Shown: positions 16,235 to 24,710 of the stretch, piece by piece | How the letters are laid out: each line of letters begins with the position of its first letter | Numbering within the stretch: position 1 is the first letter of the stretch | Origin: Clostridiales bacterium | GTDB taxonomy: Bacteria; Bacillota; Clostridia; Christensenellales; Aristaeellaceae | Reading direction: 5' to 3' | Assembly: GCA_015056125.1 (NCBI GenBank) | Contig: SVGW01000008.1 | Coordinates: forward strand, 1-59,073 | Length of the DNA stretch: 59,073 bases | Notes under the pieces: model-generated | What the model was told of the DNA's origin: nothing | Seen by the model: the letters and a program-made list of their open reading frames with translations, nothing else | Database searches by the model: none | Made by a program: the position numbers and the translations under genes

Positions 16235-17038
16235 TTAGTTAATCAGCGTTATGTTGAAAATATACCGCCATACCAGCCAGCGATGGCCGGCATATACCCC
16301 TTTTTTCTTGCAAAGCGCTCTAAAATGGCAAAAAAGGCGCCATTTAATATGACAACTGTGAAAAATACGGGTCAGGGCTCGCAGGCTGGTTGTGCCGGGC
16401 TTTTTCACATAGTGGTATACCGGCATATCCGTAGCCGTTGCTTTTTTCACGCTGTGGAAATACTGCATATTAAAGGCAAAATCTTCTCCCCAATGGAGGA
16501 ATGGATCAAAGCGCAGGCAACGCTCCTGAATGATGGAGGCAAGGTAAAGCTTATTCCAAAGGGCACTGTAATAAAAGGAGCCCGGCTGCTTCATTAGCGC
16601 TGCCATAAATGCTTTTTCATCCATCATCGGGCTGCCGCTGAGGATGCCGCGATCCGAGATGGTTTTGCCGATTTCCAGATAGTAATGCCCGATGGCCAAT
16701 TGACCGTCTCCTAAGGTATTGACCAATTGACGGCAGGCGCCGGGGGAGAGGAAATCATCGCTGTCCACAAAGAGCACATAATCCCCGGTGATTTTTTCCA
16801 GGGCAGCGTTTCTGGCCATGGCAACCCCGGCGTTTTCCTGGGCGATCACGCGGATTCGGTTGTCCCTGTTGGCAAATTTCCGGCACAGCTCCAGGCTTCC
16901 ATCCTTGCTTCCATCATCCACTAAAAAAATTTCAAGGGCCTCATAATCCTGGGAAAGGATGCTGTTTACGCAGGGCTCCAGCGTTTTTTCCGCATTATAT
17001 ACAGGCACTACCACGCTGATTACGCCGTTTTTCTGCAA
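16235..17038 (-). CDS. Family 2 glycosyltransferase
   Basis: About 267 aa with a GT-A fold: ISVVVPVYNAEKTLEPCVNS, IFLVDDGSKDGS, NAGVAMARNAAL and FVDSDDFL (the DxD metal/nucleotide-sugar motif). It transfers a sugar from a nucleotide donor, most likely in cell-wall or exopolysaccharide synthesis. I place the start at the TTG at 17038 because AAGGAGGG lies 6 bp upstream; longer in-frame ATG starts have no ribosome site. The C-terminus is rather short for GT2 proteins and ends in FNITLIN. It lies upstream of spo0A on the same strand but is separated by 287 bp. Confidence 0.88.
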   Translation of the reverse strand: MQKNGVISVVVPVYNAEKTLEPCVNSILSQDYEALEIFLVDDGSKDGSLELCRKFANRDNRIRVIAQENAGVAMARNAALEKITGDYVLFVDSDDFLSPGACRQLVNTLGDGQLAIGHYYLEIGKTISDRGILSGSPMMDEKAFMAALMKQPGSFYYSALWNKLYLASIIQERCLRFDPFLHWGEDFAFNMQYFHSVKKATATDMPVYHYVKKPGTTSLRALTRIFHSCHIKWRLFCHFRALCKKKGVYAGHRWLVWRYIFNITLIN

Positions 17039-17204
17039 TGCGCGCCCTCCTTTCGTTGATATGATCTTTCCATATTGTTCATCATAAAGCAAGAAGCCCA
17101 TCAAGTCAACCGGGAAAAAAGCATGAAAATATGGCTATTTTCCAATGAATGTGCTATAATGAAACCCAAGATGCACGCAAGGCATGGGATAGGGGGATTT
17201 CATC

Positions 17205-17777
17205 ATGGCGTTTGATCAGGCGCTGGCCGAGGAAAAGCTGCTTCAATGGGAAGATGGGTTGAAGGCATACCGTCTGCCGAGCTGGGAAGATTTGCCCGCC
17301 CTGCCTCTTTATATGGATCAGGTGATCTATCTGCTCAATGAATATCTGGCGCTGTTTTCTGTGGATGGCGGCGAAGACAAGCAGGTAACGCCCGCGATGG
17401 TGAATAATTATGTGAAAAGCCGCCTGCTGCCTGCGCCGGTAAAAAAGCGCTATGGAAGAATGCATCTGGCCTGCCTGATCATGATTTGCCTGCTGAAGCA
17501 ATCCATGAATACGGGGGATATTCCCCGGGTGCTGGCCTCAGATGCTTCAGAGGGGGAAATGCGGGAAGCGTATACGGCCTTTACGGCGATTTACCATAGC
17601 GCAGCCGGGGAGCATGTGAAGGCCGTTCAGGAGGCTGCAGCGCCCGTAAAAGAAGGAAAAATGCCGCTGGAGCATCTGATCTTCCGGTTGGCGGCCCAGG
17701 CCAATCTTTCCAGGCAGCTGGCTGCTAAGCTTCTTCGCTTGGAGGATGACCGGGAAGAAAAGCAGGATCACGAATGA
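17205..17777 (+). CDS. DUF1836 family protein
   Basis: 190 aa. The block LPSWEDLPALPLYMDQVIYLLNEYL, followed by VTPAMVNNYVKSRLLPAPVKKRYGRMHLACLI, is the hallmark of DUF1836, a Bacillota family whose N-terminus resembles a MerR-like winged helix and is presumed to bind DNA. GGGGG precedes the ATG, and a TATAAT (17155-17160) with a weak -35 lies upstream. The esterase gene follows 50 bp downstream and could be co-transcribed. Confidence 0.85.
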   Translation: MAFDQALAEEKLLQWEDGLKAYRLPSWEDLPALPLYMDQVIYLLNEYLALFSVDGGEDKQVTPAMVNNYVKSRLLPAPVKKRYGRMHLACLIMICLLKQSMNTGDIPRVLASDASEGEMREAYTAFTAIYHSAAGEHVKAVQEAAAPVKEGKMPLEHLIFRLAAQANLSRQLAAKLLRLEDDREEKQDHE

Positions 17778-17827
17778 AATACGGCAGCCTCAGGCTGCAC
17801 CGTAATATACGCAAGGAGGATTTTTTT

Positions 17828-18793
17828 ATGCCTGTCGTAGATATGTCGCTGGAAAAATTAAAGGTGTACCAGGGAATCAATCCCCGCCCCGCTGATTTTG
17901 ACGCCTATTGGGATGAGGCGCTGGCCGAAATGAAGGCGCTGGACGCCCAGGTGGAATTGGTGGACGCCGATTTTCAGGCCCCTGGCGTAGTATGCCAGCA
18001 TCTGTATTTTACCGGCGTTGGCGGCGCCCGCATCCACGCCAATTTTGCCCGGCCGGAAAAAATTCAGGGCCGCTGCCCCGGCATGGTGTGGTTCCATGGC
18101 TATTGCGGCTCAGCGCCTGATTTTATGCAGCTGCTGCCCTATGCCTATGCCGGCTTTGTGATCGCTTCTCTGGATGTGCGCGGCCAGGGCGGTTTATCCG
18201 AGGATAGCCAGGCCCCTGCCACTCCCACCGTATATGGCCATATCGTAAAGGGCCTGCATGATAAGGATCCCAAGAATCTCTTCTTCCGCAATGTATTCCT
18301 GGATACCGCCCAACTGGCCGGCATCGTGATGGATATGGAAGAAGTGGATGAAAAGCGGGTGGGCGCCATGGGCGGCTCCCAGGGCGGCGCGCTGACGCTG
18401 GCCTGCGCTTCTCTGGAACCCCGTATCGCCCGGGCTGTGCCCACTTATCCCTGGCTGTGCGATTATAAGCGGGTGTGGGAGATGGATTTGGATATTCACG
18501 CTTATCAGGGCCTGAAGGATTACTTCCGCCACTTTGATCCCAATCATGAGCATGAGGAAGAAGTATTTACCAAGCTGGGCTATATCGATCTTCAGTTCCT
18601 GGCGCCCAGGATTAAGGCGAAGGTGATGATGGGCACTGGCCTGATGGATAATATTTGCCCGCCCTCCACGCAATTTGCCGCCTATAATAAGATCACCTCT
18701 GAAAAGCAGGTGGTGATCTATCCCGATTTTGGCCATGAAGGATTCCCGCTGTGGGCAGAAAAAACCTTCACTTTCATGAAGGAACTGCTATAA
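17828..18793 (+). CDS. Acetyl xylan esterase / cephalosporin-C deacetylase family hydrolase
   Basis: 321 aa alpha/beta hydrolase of the AXE1 (carbohydrate esterase 7) family. Family marks are the N-terminal LEKLKVYQGINPRPADFDAYW, RPEKIQGRCPGMVWFHGYCG, the RGQGG block, the nucleophile elbow GGSQGGALTLA (catalytic Ser), and a C-terminal YPDFGHEG with the catalytic His. No signal peptide, so it acts in the cytoplasm on imported acetylated oligosaccharides. AAGGAGG lies 8 bp before the ATG. Nearby glycan genes (BNR protein, FucI-like isomerase) face the other way across a shared terminator. Confidence 0.92.
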   Translation: MPVVDMSLEKLKVYQGINPRPADFDAYWDEALAEMKALDAQVELVDADFQAPGVVCQHLYFTGVGGARIHANFARPEKIQGRCPGMVWFHGYCGSAPDFMQLLPYAYAGFVIASLDVRGQGGLSEDSQAPATPTVYGHIVKGLHDKDPKNLFFRNVFLDTAQLAGIVMDMEEVDEKRVGAMGGSQGGALTLACASLEPRIARAVPTYPWLCDYKRVWEMDLDIHAYQGLKDYFRHFDPNHEHEEEVFTKLGYIDLQFLAPRIKAKVMMGTGLMDNICPPSTQFAAYNKITSEKQVVIYPDFGHEGFPLWAEKTFTFMKELL

Positions 18794-18796
18794 ATG

Positions 18797-18832
18797 AAAA
18801 AGGATTTCCGGATATCCGGAAATCCTTTTTTT
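18797..18832. terminator. Bidirectional terminator between convergent genes
   Basis: Near-perfect palindrome: AAAAAGGATTTCCGG and CCGGAAATCCTTTTTT around a short centre. A and T runs flank it on both sides, so it can end both the esterase transcript and the opposing BNR-protein transcript. Confidence 0.9.
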
Positions 18833-18839
18833 GATTTGG

Positions 18840-20141
18840 TTAATCGTCGTATTCCACCAGCATCACGGTATCGCAGTCCCAGCCGCCGGTATGGCTGGTA
18901 TAGTGCCCTTCGTGCCAATAGACGGGCATGTTGCCTTGCGCCCGGGTGGGCACAATGGGGCGCCAGATTTTGATGCCAAGCTCCTTGGGAATGGAGCGGA
19001 TGACCTGCTCTAACAGATAGCTGTCACCGGCGTCGTGGGATACATAGCTTTCCAGCAGCCAATTTTTTTCATCACAGCGGGCCAGATAGAGGCGGTTGGA
19101 GTGGGTGACACCGGTCCACCAGTTGAAGCCGGCCTCGCCTACGCCCCAATAATAGGCCATACCGCCCACATAGGTGGAGGAGCCCAGATCGCCCTGGCCA
19201 TAGCCGTGCTGGAGAAATTCGCCGATTCCGGCAATGGGCTTGGACAGGCACCATTTGCCATCCTTGTAGGTGGCACTCAGATAATAGCCCGTTTCCGGTT
19301 TATCCAGTTCAAAGGGGCACAGGGCCACCCGGCAGGGCTCCATGGGGGATACCGCCAGCAGGCGAACGCTGGTGCCCTCTGGGGCTTCATATACAGTGAC
19401 AAGGTCGCTGAGCATCAGTTCATTGCCAGCAAAAAGGTTCTTCTCCGTACGTTCACCATCCATGGTGCAAAGATATCCTTCTGCATCAAAAATACCGCTG
19501 CGGATGGTGTGATCCTTGGAAATGCGTGGATGACCGTAGAGGGCAAAGAGCCAGCGTTCCTTGGGTCCTTTCTGGGTGCGTACCAATTGCTTGCGGATAT
19601 CAAAGTAGAATAGGCCGCCGGCATCGGAGCGCAGGAAGGTAGTAGGATCGCTCCAGGATTCGCCCTTGTCTTTGGATACCCGAAATTCCCAGGTGACGCT
19701 GCTGACCCGGGTGAAAAGCCACAGCTCTTTACGGGCGGAATTATAGGAAAGCTGGGCATAGGTGACGCTGCCGGTGTAGGGAAGATCGGTTTCCGGGCCA
19801 AAGGACATGATATCATAGGGCCGCTGGGTGACGCAGTATTTTAAGCTGTGGGTGGCGGCATGGCCGGTGTATACCACCACGATGGTACCATCATCCATCA
19901 CGCAGATGGAGGGGGCGTTGTGCTCATCGGAGTAGTCGCAGTTCAGGGTGCAAAGGCACACATCCCTGCTGATGCTGCGGGAGCATTTGGCATCCATTTC
20001 TTTGATGTGCACTTCGCCCACGTCCGTCACATAGGCGATGTAGGTGAGGCCATTGCGGCCCACCATGGATTTTTCATGAATCCACCAGTCCGTGTTTCCC
20101 CGCTTGATGCGTTTTTCCTGGGAGCGAGCCATGTTGATCAT
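18840..20141 (-). CDS. BNR-repeat (sialidase-fold) protein, possible polysaccharide lyase or glycosidase
   Basis: 433 aa, no signal peptide. Several Asp-box-like and beta-propeller strands are visible (NAPSICVMDDGTIVVVYTGH, SKDKGESWSDPTTF, SHDAGDSYLLEQV), pointing to a six- or seven-bladed propeller of the BNR_4 type found in some ulvan lyases and sialidase-like proteins. The His/Tyr-rich C-terminus YWHEGHYTSHTGGWD could hold active-site residues, but I cannot place the enzyme in a defined family. GGAGGG lies 8 bp before the ATG at 20141. The FucI-like gene is 37 bp upstream, so both are probably in one operon acting on an unusual sugar. Confidence 0.75.
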   Translation of the reverse strand: MINMARSQEKRIKRGNTDWWIHEKSMVGRNGLTYIAYVTDVGEVHIKEMDAKCSRSISRDVCLCTLNCDYSDEHNAPSICVMDDGTIVVVYTGHAATHSLKYCVTQRPYDIMSFGPETDLPYTGSVTYAQLSYNSARKELWLFTRVSSVTWEFRVSKDKGESWSDPTTFLRSDAGGLFYFDIRKQLVRTQKGPKERWLFALYGHPRISKDHTIRSGIFDAEGYLCTMDGERTEKNLFAGNELMLSDLVTVYEAPEGTSVRLLAVSPMEPCRVALCPFELDKPETGYYLSATYKDGKWCLSKPIAGIGEFLQHGYGQGDLGSSTYVGGMAYYWGVGEAGFNWWTGVTHSNRLYLARCDEKNWLLESYVSHDAGDSYLLEQVIRSIPKELGIKIWRPIVPTRAQGNMPVYWHEGHYTSHTGGWDCDTVMLVEYDD

Positions 20142-20178
20142 TGTGAAGCCCTCCTGTGATGATATGATCGATTGGATT

Positions 20179-21435
20179 TCAAAGAATTTCAAGCTTGAAA
20201 AGCGTAGCCAGATCGGTGAGCTTTTGCGTGATATCCTCATAGGCTAATATCTGATGGCAGCCAAGGGCGGTAGCCAGATAATGATCCATATCTTCCAATT
20301 TCACATGCATCTGGGTACGGCAGGCGCGCTCATAAGGCCCTTTCAGAGTGACGCCCCGGTGTAGGGTCATTTTCCGCATGTTATCCGATATCCGGCAGAG
20401 GGTGACCACCTGATTCAAGGGCATTTCAATTTGCAGGGCAGCGCCAATGCCGCTTTCGTGGTGGCTGCGGAGGCGATAGGGAAGGGGAGCACCCAAGCAG
20501 CATACAGGGCCGGTGCAATGAGAAAAGTTGATGGTTCCATCTGGCTGCAAGCCGGGATTGGCCATCCAAAGCTTGGTTTTCGTCAGCTTTTTCATCAGCA
20601 GCATGGTAACGGCGCTGTCCATATCGCATTCACAGGCAGCCACTAGATTGGTGCAATCATTCACATGGCTTACACCCAGGCAGGCTGTGGTGCCGGTTTT
20701 AAGAAGGTTAAAGCAGGCCAGGGCGCAGCCGTCTGCCCTATATTGATGGAGCAATGTGATCAGGACCCAGGCCATCCGGGCGGCGTTTTTTAGATCCGCC
20801 TGCGAAGGCTCCACACAGCCCTTGCTGTGGCTTAGAAACCATTGCAGGAAGGGCACCGCCTGCTCATCCGTAGCGCTTTCGTATAGGGCGGCTAATTCGC
20901 TTTGGGCTACCGGCACCACTTCTATGCCAAATTTCTGGGTATATATATCTGTGCTGTCTGCATTGCTGACCACCCAGGGCTCCGTTTCCCCGATTTTTAG
21001 CAGCCGCGCACCTTTCACGTGGTAATATGCATCCAGCACCAGAAGCTTATCTTGGAGCTGGGTGGCATTCAACGCCAGCATGGCCCGTTCCTTGGTGCGG
21101 CGAAGCGCCGCCCAGGTATCCATCAAGGTAGGAGCAGCATTGTAGCAGAGCATACTCTCGCAATCCTCCGGTGCAGCATTGCCCCGGATATAGGCGCCAT
21201 AGAGGATCAGGCTATCATACTGCTTGGCTGCCGCCAGCACATTTTTCTGAATAGCGCCGCTCATGGGAATGGCCACCAGGCAATCCCCTTTCGGGAGGGT
21301 CTCCGGGCCGGATTCCGTGATCAGGCAATGTTCATTTTCCCCTGCCCATGCCGAAAGCCGGGCATATGCCGCCTGCAGCTGGGCCTCATCCTTCCAATAG
21401 CGCCGGGCGGCGAAAAAAGCATAAATGGTTTTCAC
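20179..21435 (-). CDS. L-fucose/L-arabinose isomerase-like protein
   Basis: 418 aa. Domain order and the C-terminal blocks INFSHCTGP, YRLRSHHESGIGAALQIEMP and QVVTLCRI resemble the FucI/AraA C-terminal domain, with acidic and His residues that would bind the divalent metal (CECDMDSAVT region, SHHESG). It is shorter than classic FucI (about 590 aa), so it belongs to the 'fucose isomerase-like' branch whose substrates are mostly unknown. It starts with GTG at 21435, with AAAGGA 8 bp upstream. It is divergent from a LysR gene, and dyads at 21498-21537 lie between them. Confidence 0.82.
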   Translation of the reverse strand: MKTIYAFFAARRYWKDEAQLQAAYARLSAWAGENEHCLITESGPETLPKGDCLVAIPMSGAIQKNVLAAAKQYDSLILYGAYIRGNAAPEDCESMLCYNAAPTLMDTWAALRRTKERAMLALNATQLQDKLLVLDAYYHVKGARLLKIGETEPWVVSNADSTDIYTQKFGIEVVPVAQSELAALYESATDEQAVPFLQWFLSHSKGCVEPSQADLKNAARMAWVLITLLHQYRADGCALACFNLLKTGTTACLGVSHVNDCTNLVAACECDMDSAVTMLLMKKLTKTKLWMANPGLQPDGTINFSHCTGPVCCLGAPLPYRLRSHHESGIGAALQIEMPLNQVVTLCRISDNMRKMTLHRGVTLKGPYERACRTQMHVKLEDMDHYLATALGCHQILAYEDITQKLTDLATLFKLEIL

Positions 21436-21497
21436 GGTATATTTCCTTTCGTAGATAGAATGGAGGCTTTTTTATTATAGCGCAGTCAAAGCTTGCT

Positions 21498-21537
21498 TTC
21501 AATTTTGTTTTGAAGTATAATTATTCCAAAATGGAAT
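21498..21537. promoter_or_regulatory. Candidate LysR-type operator dyads
   Basis: Two inverted repeats in the divergent FucI-like/lysR gap: ATTCCA-AAA-TGGAAT (21523-21537, perfect) and TTCAA-N7-TTGAA (21498-21502 and 21510-21514). Both fit the T-N11-A pattern of LysR boxes. The first lies 17 bp before the lysR start codon, a position suited to autorepression. Confidence 0.55.
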
Positions 21538-21553
21538 GAAAGAAGGGCGCGCT

Positions 21554-22432
21554 ATGGATCAGGCATGGATCGAGGCTTTTTTGGTAGTGGTGGAAACGGG
21601 CAGCTTTTCTCAGGCGGCGGAAAAGCTGTATCTGTCTCAATCCGTGGTATCCAAGCAGATTCAGAAGCTGGAAAAGCATCTGGGCGCAGTGCTTGTGGAC
21701 AGAAGCCATCGCCAGATCGCGCTGACGGCAGCCGGGAAGCGAATGTATCCCGAGGTCCAGGCGCTTTCCCGGCAATACCGCAGAATGATGGAGGCGGCAT
21801 GCTCCGGGGGGAAAATGCATCTGGTGCTTTTGCCGGTAGCGGATCAGTATGGCATTCCTCAGTTCCTTTCGGAATTTTCAGCTACGCATCCACAGATTCA
21901 ATTGCAATTGGAGGAGCAAACCAATACTGCCGCTCATGAAATATTGCAAAGCGGGAATTGTGATGGGGCGTTTTATCGTATCGCCCCGGACCAAGCGTTT
22001 CCTGAGCGGTATATTTTATTGGCCAGGGATGAATTGGTGCTGTTGGTACCGGGCAATTGGAAAATGCCTGAAAAGGAGCGAATGCCCCTATCCTATTTCA
22101 GAGGAGAGCGTTTTCTGCTGCTGGGCAGCGGAACGGGCCTGCGGGGGATCAGCCTGGCCTTGTGCCGCCAGGCAGGCTTTGATCCTCAGATTGGCTACAG
22201 CGGCTCCTCCGGGCGTAATATTGCCCATCTGGTGCGCCAGGGTAGCGGCGTAGCGCTGCTGGCCGAGCAGGTAGCCCGGGATTTGGCAGGGGAGGAGCTT
22301 CAATTGGTGCATGTAATGCCTACCAGCGAGAGCGCTTTGATATTTGCCCCCAGCCGCCTGGGAATGCACAATCCCACGATGGCAGCGCTGATGCAGGCCC
22401 TTGAAAGAGCAAAAGAAAAAAGCCCGCTGTAA
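21554..22432 (+). CDS. LysR family transcriptional regulator
   Basis: 293 aa. N-terminal winged helix-turn-helix: IEAFLVVVETGSFSQAAEKL, then SQSVVSKQIQKLEKHLGAVLVDR. This is followed by a periplasmic-binding-protein-like effector domain with the typical VLLVPGNWK and GSGVALLAEQVA blocks. It probably controls the divergent FucI-like/BNR operon in response to a sugar or its metabolite. The ATG at 21554 has GAAGGG about 7 bp upstream; an ATG at 21536 lacks one. Confidence 0.93.
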   Translation: MDQAWIEAFLVVVETGSFSQAAEKLYLSQSVVSKQIQKLEKHLGAVLVDRSHRQIALTAAGKRMYPEVQALSRQYRRMMEAACSGGKMHLVLLPVADQYGIPQFLSEFSATHPQIQLQLEEQTNTAAHEILQSGNCDGAFYRIAPDQAFPERYILLARDELVLLVPGNWKMPEKERMPLSYFRGERFLLLGSGTGLRGISLALCRQAGFDPQIGYSGSSGRNIAHLVRQGSGVALLAEQVARDLAGEELQLVHVMPTSESALIFAPSRLGMHNPTMAALMQALERAKEKSPL

Positions 22433-22470
22433 TGGCGGGCACAAACCGTTTCCCCTCTTTGCCAACGGTC

Positions 22471-22515
22471 TGAACGTCTGCCCGCAGCATCGCAGGCAGA
22501 CGTTCATTTTATTTT
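22471..22515. terminator. Terminator between lysR and the TIM-barrel epimerase gene
   Basis: Perfect 12-bp stem TGAACGTCTGCC/GGCAGACGTTCA (22471-22482 and 22495-22506) followed by TTTTATTTTAT on the plus strand. It lies 2 bp beyond the 3' end of the opposing gene (22509), so it may serve both. Confidence 0.8.
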
Positions 22516-23258
22516 ATCCAATCCAGCAGGGTTTTTGCCGTTTCTTTCAGGGTGTCGGGGTTATTATCGTGCATAAATTCCAGCATCAGGGGCATAGAGG
22601 CATTTTTGCTCTCTGCCAGGATGGCCATGTATTCCTGCCAGCGGCCGGTATGCTGGGCCAGGGGATACTTTTCCTTGCCCTCCCAGGAGAAGGTGTGCAC
22701 CCGTTCAATGTATGGCAAAAGCGCCCGGCAAGCTTCCAGGTTTTCCTCATGGGAGATAAACTGATTGGGCTGCCAGAACATTTTAAAGTTTTCGCAGCCT
22801 ACGTCCTCAAGGAACTTCAGGGCGGATTTGTAATTGCTGGTGAGGGTGTTGTTGTGGCATTCCAGGCAGATGGTGAGGTCTGCCGCTTCCTTGCAGATGC
22901 GCTTAGCGTCCTTTACAATGGCGGCGTAGGTTTCTTCATCGATCTCGTCTGGGTTTTTATTATAGGCCCACACCCGGATATGGCTGGTGCCAAGCGCCTT
23001 GGCGCTGGATAGCACCTTGGCAAAATCCGCAGGGTCAGCCGCGCCCACGCGGTAATAGGAGCCGTATTCCGGCATGGAAAGGCCGGCTGCCCGGGTCATT
23101 TCGCCCACTTTTTCCGCTGTTTCAATATCGCCGAAGGGCACGTGCACATCGCCGCCCCATTCAATAGCGGCAAGGCCCGCTTCCTTGGCAATGCGGATGA
23201 CTTCCTCAGGGGAGAGGGGACGGAAGCTGATGGATACGAGGCCGGGGATCCATTGCAT
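22509..23258 (-). CDS. Sugar-phosphate isomerase/epimerase (xylose-isomerase-like TIM barrel)
   Basis: 249 aa. The motif order is that of the AP-endonuclease-2/xylose-isomerase-like family: LVSISFRPLSPEEVIRIAKE, AAIEWGGDVHVPFGD, VWAYNKNPDEID, LCLECHNNTLTS, MFWQPNQF and MLEFMHDN. Acidic and His residues in CLECHNN and MLEFMHD should bind the metal. Substrate unknown. AAGGAGG lies 8 bp before the ATG at 23258. A terminator separates it from rnfB upstream, so it is probably not part of the Rnf operon. Confidence 0.85.
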   Translation of the reverse strand: MQWIPGLVSISFRPLSPEEVIRIAKEAGLAAIEWGGDVHVPFGDIETAEKVGEMTRAAGLSMPEYGSYYRVGAADPADFAKVLSSAKALGTSHIRVWAYNKNPDEIDEETYAAIVKDAKRICKEAADLTICLECHNNTLTSNYKSALKFLEDVGCENFKMFWQPNQFISHEENLEACRALLPYIERVHTFSWEGKEKYPLAQHTGRWQEYMAILAESKNASMPLMLEFMHDNNPDTLKETAKTLLDWIK

Positions 23259-23271
23259 AAAAAATTCCTCC

Positions 23272-23313
23272 TTCAGAAAGAAAGGGCCGCCCGGCAAAGC
23301 GCCTGAGCGGCCC
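23272..23313 (-). terminator. Terminator of the Rnf operon
   Basis: GGGCCGC/GCGGCCC stem (23284-23290 and 23307-23313) with an inner GC-rich loop, then CTTTCTTTCT on the minus strand. It starts 10 bp after the rnfB stop. Confidence 0.75.
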
Positions 23314-23322
23314 CTGGATCGG

Positions 23323-24111
23323 TTAGTCGATGGTGATGCAGTGACAGGGGCACACCTGGGCGCAAGCGCCGCAGCGGGTGCACTTGTCAGGATCGATGCG
23401 GGCGTAGCCATTTTCCACTACGATGGCGTCGTACTGGCATTCCTTTTTGCAGCGGCCGCAGCCGATGCAGGCGTCCATGCACACGGCACGGGCCATGCGG
23501 GCGGTGTCGCTATTGCGGCAGCGCACGATCACACTCTGGGAAAGGGGCATTAGCTTGAGCACATTCCGGGGGCAGGCAGTCACGCAGGCGCCGCAGGCGG
23601 TGCACTTGGCGGCGTCCACGGCGGCAATGCCGTTTTTCATGGAGATGGCGCCAAATTTGCACTTGTCCTGACAATCGCCCAGGCCGATGCAGGCAAAGCG
23701 GCAATCCTTGGGGCCGCCGGCCAGGCCGGCCGCGATGGCGCAGCTCTGATAGCCGTCATAGATATAGCGGTCTTTGGCCACGCCGCTTTCACCCTGGCAC
23801 AAAACCCTGGCCACCATCTTTTCGGTGTCGGGTGCTTCCATGCCCATGATGCGGCTGATTTCCTTGATGCCTTTTTCGCCGGCGGGAGCGCAGCCGTTTA
23901 CCGGGGCCTTGCCTTCCACCACGGCCTGAGCGAAGGCGTCGCAGCCTGCATAGCCGCAGGCGCCGCAGTTGGCGCCGCCCAGGCAATTTTTCACCTGTTC
24001 TACCCGTTCATCTACTTCTACGTGGAATTTCTTGCTGGCAAAGGTGAGCACCAGGCCGAAGATCAGGCCCAGGATGCCCAGCAGCAATCCGGCATAGAGA
24101 ATCGTCGTCAT
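23323..24111 (-). CDS. rnfB: Rnf complex subunit B (iron-sulfur protein)
   Basis: 262 aa. One N-terminal membrane helix (about 4-26), then the RnfB-specific cluster motif NCGACGYAGCDAF with a later Cys (NGCAPAG). Two paired ferredoxin domains follow: CIGLGDCQDKC with CTACGACVTACP, and CIGCGRCKKEC with CTRCGACAQVCP. This makes room for about five [4Fe-4S] clusters. RnfB takes electrons from reduced ferredoxin on the cytoplasmic side and passes them into the membrane. It is the last gene of the operon, 14 bp after rnfA, with a terminator behind. Confidence 0.97.
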   Translation of the reverse strand: MTTILYAGLLLGILGLIFGLVLTFASKKFHVEVDERVEQVKNCLGGANCGACGYAGCDAFAQAVVEGKAPVNGCAPAGEKGIKEISRIMGMEAPDTEKMVARVLCQGESGVAKDRYIYDGYQSCAIAAGLAGGPKDCRFACIGLGDCQDKCKFGAISMKNGIAAVDAAKCTACGACVTACPRNVLKLMPLSQSVIVRCRNSDTARMARAVCMDACIGCGRCKKECQYDAIVVENGYARIDPDKCTRCGACAQVCPCHCITID

Positions 24112-24125
24112 TTCTCAATTCCTCC

Positions 24126-24710
24126 TTACACCAGGCCGCTGAAGCCCATGAAGGCCACGGCCATCAGGCCTGCAGCCACCAGGGTGATGGGGAAGCCCTT
24201 CATGCAGGCAGGGATCTTGGAGCTTTCCAGCCGCTCCCGAACGCCCGCCATCAGCACGATGGCCAGCAGGAAGCCAAGGGCAGAGAAGGTGCCGTTGAGC
24301 ACGGCGTAGAGCATATTGTAAGCGTTGTTCACATTCAGGGTGGCCACGCCCAGCACAGCGCAGTTGGTGGTGATCAGGGGCAGGTAGATGCCCAGGGCGC
24401 TGTAGAGGGTGGGGCTGCTCTTTTTTAAGAACATTTCCACAAACTGCACCAGAGCGGCAATGACCAGGATAAAGGCGATGGTGCTCATGAAGGTGAGCCC
24501 CAGGGGCACCAGCAGCCAATTATAGATCATGTAGCAGAAGAAGGAAGCGATGGTCATCACGAAGGTGACCGCCAGGCCCATGCTCACGGAAGTGCCAACC
24601 TTGCTGGATACTCCCAGGAAGGGGCAGCAGCCCAGGAACCGGGAGAAGATAAAGTTGTTGGTGAGGATACAGCTGACCATAAACAGCAGGATATTCACGA
24701 TTTCATTCAT
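24126..24710 (-). CDS. rnfA: Rnf complex subunit A
   Basis: 194 aa, six membrane helices, with the NqrE/RnfA signatures SCILTNNFIFSRFLGCCPFLG and LIITTNCAVLGV-type (ITTNCAVLGV). The conserved Cys residues in the two half-repeats bind the [2Fe-2S] cluster that lies within the membrane in the Rnf/Nqr structures. Forms the inverted-topology pair with RnfE. Start overlaps the rnfE stop (ATGA). Confidence 0.97.
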   Translation of the reverse strand: MNEIVNILLFMVSCILTNNFIFSRFLGCCPFLGVSSKVGTSVSMGLAVTFVMTIASFFCYMIYNWLLVPLGLTFMSTIAFILVIAALVQFVEMFLKKSSPTLYSALGIYLPLITTNCAVLGVATLNVNNAYNMLYAVLNGTFSALGFLLAIVLMAGVRERLESSKIPACMKGFPITLVAAGLMAVAFMGFSGLV

